Shown in pieces: positions 1 through 6,211 of a stretch of 12,979 bases of DNA; position 1 is the stretch's first letter, and each line of letters begins with the position of its first letter. Both the position numbers and the translations under genes were made by a program. Origin of the DNA: Planctomycetota bacterium. GTDB lineage: Bacteria > Planctomycetota > Phycisphaerae > WQYP01. The stretch spans positions 1 to 12,979 of the forward strand of contig JAKAYZ010000005.1 in the NCBI GenBank assembly GCA_021816165.1. Direction: 5' to 3'. Below the pieces are notes generated by a model that saw nothing but the letters and a program-made list of their open reading frames with translations, made no database searches and was not told where the DNA came from.

Positions 1-483
1 ACCGTCAATTATCCATTGCAGAGCGTGCCCCAAAAGTCGCGGGCCATATCTGCCCGAAAAAAGCATCGCTCCGTTACGCTGCCGGTGCAGTTGTATTATC
101 GTGATCCATTGAGTCATCAAATGGTGCAGATGTCCTGCGATCCGCAACTGCCGGATGTGATTACGGCCTTGGCGCAGGCTCCCAATCCATTTTCCCCCAA
201 GTACAATCCGCGAGCCCCGTATATTGCCGCGTCCTATCAACGCATTGTGGCGATGCTTTTTACGTTGTGCCACAATAAAAACATTATTGCAACGTTTATG
301 ATGCAAAAGAAGGCTCCACCGTCCATGGCCCTCTACGCTTCCCTTAACCAGCCGCGCCCCAGTGGGCATACGCTGGGTGTTTACCGCCACGCCAATGGCT
401 GGAACACAACGCCGACCACCCAGCCCAACAATGGCGTGTCGCCGTTTAGTTCAACATTACCCGGCGAAAAACCCGGAAATTAG
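1..483 (+). CDS. C-terminal end of an unrecognised protein (5' end outside window)
   Basis: The frame is open from the first base to a TAG stop at 481-483. The first possible start in the window is a TTG at 16, but the frame continues upstream of it with no stop, so this is most likely the last ~160 residues of a longer gene. I recognise no family. The visible part is basic and polar near its beginning (SARKKHRS), has a middle with some beta/alpha character (LPVQLYYRD, then QRIVAMLFTLCHNKN) and ends in a Pro/Thr/Asn-rich low-complexity tail (TTPTTQPNNG). No catalytic motif or membrane segment can be claimed. Its stop overlaps the stop of the convergent PDZ gene by 4 bp (TTAG at 480-483), so there is no room for a terminator between them. 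That it is coding is fairly likely from length and codon pattern; its function is unknown. Confidence 0.6.
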   Translation, partial: TVNYPLQSVPQKSRAISARKKHRSVTLPVQLYYRDPLSHQMVQMSCDPQLPDVITALAQAPNPFSPKYNPRAPYIAASYQRIVAMLFTLCHNKNIIATFMMQKKAPPSMALYASLNQPRPSGHTLGVYRHANGWNTTPTTQPNNGVSPFSSTLPGEKPGN

Positions 484-1925
484 GGACGCATATGCCCCGA
501 CGGGAAGCCGGGCGGTGGCCGTAGGGTTACGTGAACGGTGATGATTCTTCCGTTCCGAGCCAGCCGGATGGCTACATGCTCAGGATCCGCATGAATTTTT
601 TTTGCAATCCGGTTGAAGTCAGCCAGTCCGATGCCGTCGATACCAAAAATAATATCGCCGGGTCGAATTCCAGCCCGTTGGGCCGGAGAATGGGGATAGA
701 CCCCAAGTACTTCAATATCGCGTTGGTGTCCCAGCTGGCGAATTTGTCGCCGCAAGGGCGAATTGCCGGGCACCAAGGCATAGCGGATGCCAAATTGCAC
801 CTGCCTGATCTGGCCATATTCAATGAAGTTGCGAAGGTAGGATTTTCTTCCAGTTACGCCAAGGGCTTTTTTCCAGGTGGTAACGGCTGCCAGTTCGCCG
901 CTTGACGAAAAGATGAAGGCTGGATGCGGAGCGGTTCGCAAAAAAATCATCAGGGTAGCATGAGCGGTGCGGCGGCTTGCAAACCCCGGGCCTTGAACGG
1001 GCACCAGCCAGCGTACCGCCGGCTGGTCGGCGGCCACGGCCAGCAGCAGGCCCGGGTGCTGCGGCAATTGTCGCACCATCCGCACTGGACGCACTCTTGT
1101 GGCAGGGGGCAGCTGCAGCACGGTCATATTGAGAAAATAGTTGGTTGCGTATACATGGGCGGCCACGGCCTTACCATCGGGCAAAATCACCCGGACTTTG
1201 GCGGTGGCACCCGGTGGGGCCAGAACCTCCAGCACCAGAATGCGGTTCGGTTTGGCTGTGGCCAAACCATAAACGGTTTGATTGCGGTGCCGCTCGATTT
1301 CCCTCAAACGCATCAAAATGCCATGTAAAATGGGCCAGGGCAGGTCGGTTCTGTCGGGTCCGTGCCGAAACAGAAAATGCCGCAGAAGAAAGATTTCCAC
1401 GTGCCGGTCATCGGCGATCTTATCCAGAACTTGCTGCTGCCGCGGCGTTAGATTCCGGTTGCGGTGATAATGGTCAGGTTTTTCGTGCAGTGGCTCAATA
1501 ACCACGGTTGGAACAGAATGCCGGCCCGGACGAAAATTTCGGCCATGAAACTTCAGGTGGTGGTGCTGAATCCAGCGCAGTTTCCATCGATCGAATTTCG
1601 CTCGCATCTCCGGCGGCAGCAGCGCATCGGGATTCCGACTGGGTTTGATAATCACCAGCGACTGGCGAATGCGGTTATAAAGAGACTGCGTTGCTTGCGA
1701 CATTTTCCCCAAAAATGTACTGGATATGCCCCCAGCACTGGTCTTGGTCGCAGCGGATGCTTGAGCCTCACCAGAAGCTGCCCCCGCTGGCTGCGCCAAC
1801 AAGGTCACTCCGCATGCCAAGACCAGACTCAGCACAATGGCCCTTAGCCAAGCCCTGCCCCGCAGCGCCCGATGGGCTATGCGGGATCCGCTGCTTCCCG
1901 TGAGAAATCGAAAGGTTACATTCAT
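480..1925 (-). CDS. Secreted PDZ protein with a degenerate, apparently inactive HtrA/DegP-like protease domain
   Basis: This is a 481-residue protein. Residues 23-50 (basic, then VLSLVLACGVTLL, then AQPAGAA) look like a Sec signal peptide, so the protein is probably periplasmic. Residues 402-469 are a PDZ domain (VLGVYPHSPAQRAGIRPGDII, then a final RNGRIITVHVTL strand). The part between (about 80-385) follows the HtrA order: a SLVII strand, ILVLEVL where HtrA has ILTNNHVV, VRVILPDG, FLNMTVLQL where HtrA has TDLAVLKI, FSSSGELAAV where HtrA has VNLDGEVIGI, and a helix ending IEYGQIRQVQFGI before the PDZ. The catalytic His, Asp and Ser positions read V234, N266 and about H334, and no GNSGG motif is present. 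I therefore infer a non-proteolytic binding or sensor protein. There is a basic/His-rich insert at about 100-215. The ATG at 1925 has only weak GGATGGG upstream. It is the third gene of the sigma/anti-sigma operon, 107 bp after the anti-sigma gene. Confidence 0.75.
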   Translation of the reverse strand: MNVTFRFLTGSSGSRIAHRALRGRAWLRAIVLSLVLACGVTLLAQPAGAASGEAQASAATKTSAGGISSTFLGKMSQATQSLYNRIRQSLVIIKPSRNPDALLPPEMRAKFDRWKLRWIQHHHLKFHGRNFRPGRHSVPTVVIEPLHEKPDHYHRNRNLTPRQQQVLDKIADDRHVEIFLLRHFLFRHGPDRTDLPWPILHGILMRLREIERHRNQTVYGLATAKPNRILVLEVLAPPGATAKVRVILPDGKAVAAHVYATNYFLNMTVLQLPPATRVRPVRMVRQLPQHPGLLLAVAADQPAVRWLVPVQGPGFASRRTAHATLMIFLRTAPHPAFIFSSSGELAAVTTWKKALGVTGRKSYLRNFIEYGQIRQVQFGIRYALVPGNSPLRRQIRQLGHQRDIEVLGVYPHSPAQRAGIRPGDIIFGIDGIGLADFNRIAKKIHADPEHVAIRLARNGRIITVHVTLRPPPGFPSGHMRP

Positions 1926-2032
1926 TCAATACCCATCCGACGGTCATCCAATCTGCGCCGGAATATCTAAATTCATTTCCACCACCATGAAGCCCCCGCG
2001 GTTCCCCGAGCGTATCGTCAAGCCGGCGCCGC

Positions 2033-2596
2033 TTAGAATACACCTTGGGGTTGCAATGCCGCAACCTGCTGAGTTCCGTTTTGTGCGGTGGCCGCATGAT
2101 CAGCCAGATAGCCCCGGGCAAACTTTTGCGCCGCAGCATAATGGGTAAAAGTCTGACTGACAGATTCTCCGCCCGGCATTTCAATGCGCACTACGTACTG
2201 GGTGGGCTGTCCCGCGTTTGCGGCCGTGGTTGCGGTGGCTCCAGCGGAGGTCCTTCCGGCCACATAACCGCCCACGCCAATAAGCAGACATGCCGCCGCC
2301 AAGGCCACGCGCCGCAAGGCGCGCAGCGTTCCCGGTGCGGCAAAGGAAACTTTCAGCGGGGCATAAGCCTGATCATGCAGTTGAGCCAGGCAATCGGCGG
2401 CCAAGTGATGCGCTTCTTGTTCTGTAGGGAGGTAACTTTCCCAAACCTGCCGACGCCCAGCTTGCTCCTGCCGCAGCTTATGGAGCAGGGCCGACAACTC
2501 CGGGTCGCCAGCCACCTGCGCTTCCACTTGTGCCCGCGACTGGGCGGACAATTCACCGTCCAGATATTCCTGCAGCACTTCGACGTTTACTAACAT
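2033..2596 (-). CDS. Anti-sigma factor, single-pass membrane protein
   Basis: A 187-residue protein lying directly after the ECF sigma gene. The cytoplasmic part begins VLQEYLDGELSAQSRAQVE, followed by DPELSALLHKLR, the short helical pattern typical of anti-sigma domains. It lacks the HxxxCxxC zinc motif, so it is a non-zinc type. A single membrane helix lies at residues 96-114 (VALAAACLLIGVGGYVAG). An Ala/Thr-rich stalk and a small external domain (YVVRIEMPGGESVSQTF, then a helix AAAQKFARGYL) follow. The extreme C-terminus is PQGVF, a hydrophobic end of the kind PDZ domains can bind, and the next gene encodes a PDZ protein. I chose the ATG at 2596 over an upstream non-ATG start at 2626 because AAGGTGG lies just upstream and the protein then starts at the anti-sigma domain. 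Its expected role is to hold the adjacent sigma factor at the membrane until a signal arrives. The partner is inferred from adjacency. Confidence 0.82.
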   Translation of the reverse strand: MLVNVEVLQEYLDGELSAQSRAQVEAQVAGDPELSALLHKLRQEQAGRRQVWESYLPTEQEAHHLAADCLAQLHDQAYAPLKVSFAAPGTLRALRRVALAAACLLIGVGGYVAGRTSAGATATTAANAGQPTQYVVRIEMPGGESVSQTFTHYAAAQKFARGYLADHAATAQNGTQQVAALQPQGVF

Positions 2597-2640
2597 ATCA
2601 CACCACCTTACAGGCCCTGCGGCCACTTCTAAAACGCAAC

Positions 2641-2659
2641 TACCGGATTCATCCGGGTA
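2641..2659 (-). other. Small hairpin between the sigma and anti-sigma genes
   Basis: In the minus-strand transcript this stretch can fold as CGGA/UCCG around a UGAA tetraloop. The stem extends through one bulged C to UACC/GGUA. It lies in the 90-nt gap between the sigma stop (2687) and the anti-sigma start (2596). No proper U-run follows, so it does not look like a standard terminator. It could adjust RNA stability between the two cistrons, or it may be chance. Confidence 0.3.
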
Positions 2660-2686
2660 ATCGCACCACCGTCGTCCACGGGCGAC

Positions 2687-3220
2687 TCAACCACCACCGT
2701 CTCCGTGGATCTGCGCCACGCGATTGCGCGCCCGATGCAGCCAGGTTTTCACCTGCGACTCGGTGGACTGCATCAGGCGGGCGATTTCCCGGTAGGCCAT
2801 TCCCTGCTGTTCCCGCAGAACCAGTGCCTGTCGCCATGCGTCCGGCAACGTTTCAATCGCTTTGCGCAAAGATGCTGCAGTTTCCACCATCGTCGCTTCC
2901 GCGGACGGATCAGCATCATTACCCAGCGTTTCCAGCAGCATCGCATCGGCCTCCAGCGACCGTCCAATCTTGCGCCGCCGACAACTGATCACATTGCGGG
3001 CGACTGCCTTGGCCATCAGAGGCCAACCGCCGTCCGACCAGTCGTAGCCATCACGATGGCGAAACAGGTTCAGGAGGGCCTCCTGAACCAAGTCTTCCGG
3101 CTGTTTGCTGTCCCGCATCGGCGCTCCAAGCATAGCCCGAGCCAACGCCAAAAGCCGCCCAAAATTGGCGTTTACAGCGGCTTCAAATTGCCTATCGGCC
3201 ATCGTTTGGGCTGCCATCAT
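2687..3220 (-). CDS. ECF-type RNA polymerase sigma-70 factor
   Basis: A 177-residue protein with the two-domain layout of extracytoplasmic-function sigma factors. Region 2 covers about residues 11-82. PEDLVQEALLNLFRHRDGY is the core-binding/-10 recognition helix and KAVARNVISCRRRK follows. A short acidic linker (about 90-118) leads to region 4 at about 119-168, with LPDAWRQALVLREQQGMAYREIA and the recognition helix STESQVKTWLHRARNRV. There are no extra C-terminal domains, and the length is normal for the family. The start is uncertain: ATG at 3220 or the adjacent ATG at 3217, with a modest GGGA upstream. An in-frame TTG at 3235 would add five residues. It heads a minus-strand operon with the anti-sigma and pseudo-HtrA/PDZ genes, so it probably directs an envelope or surface-signal regulon and may autoregulate. 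I saw no GGAAC-type ECF promoter upstream, but a TATAAT box is present at 3312-3317. Confidence 0.9.
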   Translation of the reverse strand: MMAAQTMADRQFEAAVNANFGRLLALARAMLGAPMRDSKQPEDLVQEALLNLFRHRDGYDWSDGGWPLMAKAVARNVISCRRRKIGRSLEADAMLLETLGNDADPSAEATMVETAASLRKAIETLPDAWRQALVLREQQGMAYREIARLMQSTESQVKTWLHRARNRVAQIHGDGGG

Positions 3221-3311
3221 GCGTCCCGGCTTCAATAGTTACCACGTACCACAGGGGCATTGGTTGCAAAATCAACGTTATTGTAAAACCCCGTAGACAC
3301 ATCAGCCATGC

Positions 3312-3339
3312 ATTATATCGGCCTTGGCCGCCTTGAACA
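3312..3339 (-). promoter_or_regulatory. Candidate sigma-70-type promoter for the sigma operon
   Basis: On the minus strand a perfect -10 box TATAAT (3317-3312) is preceded, 16 nt upstream, by a weak -35 TGTTCA (3339-3334). Transcription would start near 3305 and give a leader of about 85 nt before the sigma start. The -35 match is poor (3 of 6), so the call rests mainly on the -10 box and its position. Confidence 0.35.
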
Positions 3340-3611
3340 TCCTGGGCGAAGGTTGCCCTGATTTTACCTGCCCAAACCAAATAAGCTGCGGTTAACAATA
3401 ATCCCTATATCCAGGCGGTGTGTTTTCATGATCGCCACATTTCTCTGCAGCCAGCGGCCACTTGCGGAAAATGGTTCCGCTACCCCATCACTTTCACGAA
3501 ATTATTACCCCAATCTAACGGCATTTTGGTTATCGGAGCTTACATATAGAACGGGCTGGCGAGTTTTATTCGCCTTAGACCTGTAACCCTGCCGAAAGTT
3601 ATAGGTGTGGT

Positions 3612-3640
3612 TTGGTCCAACGCGTGAATTGGGCTATACT
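3612..3640 (+). promoter_or_regulatory. Sigma-70-type promoter for the WecA-like gene
   Basis: A -35 TTGGTC (3612-3617) and a -10 TATACT (3635-3640) are separated by exactly 17 nt. The -10 box matches the consensus at 5 of 6 positions and the -35 at 3 of 6. The predicted start, A3646 or G3648, falls at the foot of the first leader hairpin, leaving a 5' leader of about 90 nt. Confidence 0.6.
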
Positions 3641-3645
3641 TATCG

Positions 3646-3736
3646 ATGTCCCCCGGCTATGGGGGATGAGAGTCGAGGTTGGCGGAGCCGGCCGTAAAAG
3701 AGGAACCGATAAATTTATCGGATCAGTGCGGGTTAT
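3646..3736 (+). promoter_or_regulatory. Structured 5' leader RNA with three consecutive hairpins
   Basis: The leader of the WecA-like gene can form three local stems. P1 (3649-3666) is TCCCCC/GGGGGA around GGCTAT. P2 (3677-3693) is GGTTGGC/GCCGGCC around GGA, with two G-U pairs. P3 (3706-3721) is the perfect 16-nt palindrome CCGATAAATTTATCGG, ending 15 nt before the ATG at 3737. An AGAGGA ribosome-binding-like sequence sits just 5' of P3, too far from the ATG unless P3 folds and brings it closer. P3 could instead be a DNA operator. I do not recognise a known riboswitch class; the structure is read by eye and no covariation was tested. Confidence 0.4.
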
Positions 3737-5080
3737 ATGCTCACTGCCAATCCATGTCTTGCCCCAGCGGCTGCTTCCGGTTTCATGTACGGTTGCCAGA
3801 TTTTACAGCCTTACATGCCGATTTTTTTTGTCTCTTTTTTGGTTACGTTGGTGCTTACGCCACTGATGCGGCACTTGGCCTTGAAGCATGGCGTAGTGGA
3901 TGAACCGGATTTTGGCAGAAAAATTCATGCCCATCCTGTGGCCTACCTGGGCGGAGTGGCCACTTTTCTGGGATGGTTGGCGGGTGTGGTTGTTTCGCTG
4001 CTTATTGTGCTGCCCAAAGGGCCTGGTGGCGCTTCAATAGCTTCCGTGCACATGCCGCCGGGCGTTATTCTCGGAGCAGGGGCGGTGGTCCTTTTCGGCT
4101 TGCTTGACGATGTTTATGGTTTGCCTCCGCGTTTCAAGATTTTTGGGCAGTTCTTGGGCGGAACCGCCTTGTTTTTCCTGTCTATTGATGCGCACGGGTT
4201 TTTGGGCGTGCGCCTGGACATGGCCAAGATGTTTATTTATCCGCTGGAGCGATATGGCTGGTTGCCCGCGCTGCAACTGCATCATCCGATGGCTTTTGCC
4301 ACTATGGCGACCATGTTCAGTGCGATAGTGGTGGTTTTCATTATCGTCGCCGCATGCAATGCCACGAATTTGCTTGATGGCCTTGACGGACTTTGCAGCG
4401 GTGTCACCGGCATCATGGCTATGGGTTATCTCATCCTGGCGGTCTTTTTGGCCACGCAGAATCTGCCGGCTCCCGGCATTGCCTCGGTGGATCCCACGCG
4501 TATTGCTCTAAGTTTGGCGCTGCTGGGATCAGTCCTGGGTTTCCTGCCGTTTAATTTCAATCCAGCCAGTATTTTTATGGGTGATACCGGCAGTATGTTT
4601 CTTGGGTTCATCTGCGGAACCATGATTGTCTTGTTTGCCAATGACGGCATCTTCCGCTGGTTTCTCGGAGCAGTGGTTATCTTCGGTTTGCCGATGCTGG
4701 ATACGTTTCTGGCCATTATCCGCCGGAAGCTCAACCGGCGTCCCGTATTTTCTCCGGACTCCGGTCACTTTCACCATTTCTTGATCAAACGCGGATTGTC
4801 CGTACGCCAAGCGGTGTTGGTGAGCTATGCCCTTACCGCGGTTTTTGTGAGCTTTGCCTTGGTCATTGTGATTATTCCCACCGGTTTGGCTCTGGGCATT
4901 TATCTGGTGCTTTTTGGCTGGTTGGTGGTGGCCGCGTTCAAAATGGGCATGATCTTCCAAGAAGGCCTGCCACCGCAGAAAAATCCGGTTGCGTCGTCGG
5001 TCAGCGCTGCCCCCGCGCCGTCGGCGAAGCCGACTAGCCCGCAGGCTGTCAGCTTTGCGGTAGAAAAGCGACTGAACTAA
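3737..5080 (+). CDS. WecA/TagO/MraY-family undecaprenyl-phosphate HexNAc-1-phosphate transferase
   Basis: A polytopic membrane enzyme of up to 447 residues, from the family that transfers a sugar-1-phosphate from a UDP-sugar to polyprenyl phosphate, the first step of O-antigen, capsule or wall-polymer synthesis at the inner membrane. The family motifs appear in order: RKIHAHPVAYLGG (61-73), the metal-binding LLDDVYGL (122-129), NATNLLDGLDGL (208-219), GFLPFNFNPASIFMGDTGS (268-286) and the cytoplasmic His loop HFHHFLIKRG (344-353). About ten hydrophobic segments are visible. The soluble tail from about 411 (Ala/Pro/Ser-rich) is extra. The WecA/TagO type fits better than MraY, and the sugar cannot be told. 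The start is uncertain: ATG 3737 is the first possible, but the conserved part begins near an ATG at 3815 (MPIFFVSFLV), with another at 3785; none has a strong ribosome site. It is alone on this strand. Confidence 0.9.
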   Translation: MLTANPCLAPAAASGFMYGCQILQPYMPIFFVSFLVTLVLTPLMRHLALKHGVVDEPDFGRKIHAHPVAYLGGVATFLGWLAGVVVSLLIVLPKGPGGASIASVHMPPGVILGAGAVVLFGLLDDVYGLPPRFKIFGQFLGGTALFFLSIDAHGFLGVRLDMAKMFIYPLERYGWLPALQLHHPMAFATMATMFSAIVVVFIIVAACNATNLLDGLDGLCSGVTGIMAMGYLILAVFLATQNLPAPGIASVDPTRIALSLALLGSVLGFLPFNFNPASIFMGDTGSMFLGFICGTMIVLFANDGIFRWFLGAVVIFGLPMLDTFLAIIRRKLNRRPVFSPDSGHFHHFLIKRGLSVRQAVLVSYALTAVFVSFALVIVIIPTGLALGIYLVLFGWLVVAAFKMGMIFQEGLPPQKNPVASSVSAAPAPSAKPTSPQAVSFAVEKRLN

Positions 5081-5091
5081 TCACCTTCACG

Positions 5092-5112
5092 GGTGCCAGG
5101 CGTTATGGCACC
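5092..5112. terminator. Possible bidirectional hairpin between convergent genes
   Basis: GGTGCC (5092-5097) and GGCACC (5107-5112) form a 6-bp stem around a 9-nt loop. It sits between the stop of the WecA-like gene (5078-5080) and the stop of the convergent membrane-protein gene (5103-5105), which lies within the loop. No T-run follows on either strand, so it is not a textbook intrinsic terminator. Its position is the main argument. Confidence 0.35.
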
Positions 5113-5855
5113 TTCGCTTCGCCTTCCAGTTTGGCAACTCCCAGTTGATCCAGGGTTGTACCATGCAGCCACACCTTGGACCAAGTTGTATTGATGGCGG
5201 CCAGATCAAGAATAAACAGTACAGATAAGGCCACGTGCAGGCGTGGGCGAGGCCATTGGTCGGCGGTGAGTTTTTCCATATTCACCGATTCACCAGCGCG
5301 GGCCAACTCCAGCAGCAATTGCGCTGCCGTATCCGTATCCGCGTTTTTAACATATCGGTAGACCTGCCATTGCAGCCATACCCGCACCAGCAGACCGGCC
5401 CAGATACTGGGCACGCGAATCAACCAATGCGGTGGAACATCATCGTTCATCAGGTCCGTTCCCAGCGGTATGTAGTACAGCGGTGCGGCTGTTCCTGGCG
5501 GACAAAATCCAGCAGGTGGCCGTTTCTGGCTGCTTTGATAGTAATATCTTCGGATGGCCGTTTCCCGCTTCCACGCTACAAAAACCAGCCCGGAATAAAT
5601 CAATACAAAGAGAAGAAATGCGAGCAAGCCCAGATGTTCCGCAACTACGTCTCCGCTCAGCAGCACCAGAAACACAAGATAAAACATCATGATCAGGGCC
5701 AACAGCCCCAACAACACCGGGGTAAGCACCATGCCAATCACTGCGCCCAGACCCTGTAGCAGAATAAGTCCGCGCTGCCGGCGCAAGGCTCTCTGCACCA
5801 GTGCCAAACAGGCTCTACGATCCAGGGAATGGGCGGGATGGCCAAGAGTATTCAT
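5103..5855 (-). CDS. Membrane protein of unknown function
   Basis: A 250-residue protein I do not recognise. After a basic N-terminus (DRRACLALVQRALRRQRGL), residues 30-67 form one or two membrane helices and 76-95 another (LLAFLLFVLIYSGLVFVAW). A Tyr/Pro-containing region follows (YYYQSSQKRPPAGFCPP). A second part at 143-225 contains amphipathic segments, DTAAQLLLELARAGESVNM and a further hydrophobic stretch HVALSVLFILDLAAI. No catalytic motif is evident. The start is ATG 5855, next to a GTG at 5858. There is no good ribosome site, but the stop of an upstream reading frame overlaps this ATG as TGATG, which would allow translational coupling. It is the last gene of the long minus-strand run and is convergent with the WecA-like gene. 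Coding status is well supported by length and membrane pattern; function is unknown. Confidence 0.75.
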   Translation of the reverse strand: MNTLGHPAHSLDRRACLALVQRALRRQRGLILLQGLGAVIGMVLTPVLLGLLALIMMFYLVFLVLLSGDVVAEHLGLLAFLLFVLIYSGLVFVAWKRETAIRRYYYQSSQKRPPAGFCPPGTAAPLYYIPLGTDLMNDDVPPHWLIRVPSIWAGLLVRVWLQWQVYRYVKNADTDTAAQLLLELARAGESVNMEKLTADQWPRPRLHVALSVLFILDLAAINTTWSKVWLHGTTLDQLGVAKLEGEAKVP

Positions 5856-6196
5856 CACCAGTTAGTATAACGCATGCTGGGTGGTCGTGGCGGGCGGCAG
5901 CCGCGGATACAAGATTGGTGTCCGGCCAAAGACGGAAAATTCCTGCCACTCCGATTGCCCCGGCCACCCGGACTGGAAAGTATCTCTTTGTGGACGTGTC
6001 TGCGGCCCAGCTCTGCGCGGAACAACGCGCAGAGCAGAGCCTGTTGTGCGCCCAATGTGAATACCTCAAATGCCTGGACTACGCGGTGGTGCGGTGCGGC
6101 GGGGGCATCGTCGGCTGCGGGGCGGATGGGCTTTGTGTAGCTTGTCCAGATCGGGACAGCACATTTTGCGACCCGGCAAGACAAATGGCCTGGCAC
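5855..6196 (-). CDS. Possible small gene, 113 codons, doubtful
   Basis: Without this frame there would be a 356-bp gap inside a tightly packed minus-strand run. The frame starts at GTG 6196, 15 nt after the AsmA-like stop, and its TGA shares its last base with the next gene's ATG (TGATG at 5857-5853), a common coupling arrangement. The first half is protein-like (HHRVVQAFEVFTLGAQQALL, then CALFRAELGRRHVHKEI). The second half is Arg/Gly/Pro-rich and unconvincing. Another minus frame over that part reads more plausibly (VRVAGAIGVAGIFRLWPDTN), so a frameshifted or decayed gene is also possible. No ribosome site is visible before the GTG. The family is not recognised. The rival reading is that this is untranslated spacer. 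Confidence 0.35.
   Translation of the reverse strand: MPGHLSCRVAKCAVPIWTSYTKPIRPAADDAPAAPHHRVVQAFEVFTLGAQQALLCALFRAELGRRHVHKEILSSPGGRGNRSGRNFPSLAGHQSCIRGCRPPRPPSMRYTNW
5864..5869 (-). promoter_or_regulatory. Possible -10 element just upstream of the membrane-protein gene
   Basis: The minus strand reads TATACT (5869-5864), ending 8 nt before the ATG at 5855, with no recognisable -35. If used, transcription would begin at or next to the start codon and give a leaderless mRNA. That would fit the lack of a ribosome-binding site. A single hexamer is weak evidence. Confidence 0.2.
6010..6035. repeat. Perfect 10-bp inverted repeat (hairpin)
   Basis: GCTCTGCGCG (6010-6019) and CGCGCAGAGC (6026-6035) are exact reverse complements around the 6-nt loop GAACAA. 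It is the strongest simple hairpin I found in the window. No T-run flanks it on either strand, so a standard terminator is unlikely. It lies inside the doubtful 113-codon frame, within the codons for ALFRAEL. Confidence 0.6.
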
Positions 6197-6211
6197 AGAG
6201 ATGACGGGGTC

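Larger units (their letters stand above)
3221..3736. other. 516-bp divergent intergenic region
   Basis: This is non-coding DNA between the sigma operon (leftward) and the WecA-like gene (rightward). It holds a possible leftward promoter (3312-3339), a good rightward promoter (3612-3640) and a structured leader (3646-3736). A minor hairpin lies at 3558-3574 (GGCGAG/TTCGCC around TTTTA) and another at about 3347-3361 (GGGCGA/TTGCCC). Short frames here (for example 3192-3398 on the minus strand) show no protein-like character. I see no tRNA, repeat array or known riboswitch core. The stretch 3400-3550 is AT-richer and otherwise featureless. Confidence 0.6.

Noticed and set aside
1768..2184. A 138-codon minus-strand frame bridging the anti-sigma and PDZ genes
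   Set aside because: It overlaps both better-supported genes in another frame, and its translation has no recognisable pattern.
3347..3361. Small inverted repeat GGGCGA/TTGCCC near the sigma promoter region
   Set aside because: It has a 6-bp stem with a G-T pair and a 3-nt loop, and no T-run. It lies upstream of the proposed -35 box and is too weak to call a terminator or operator.
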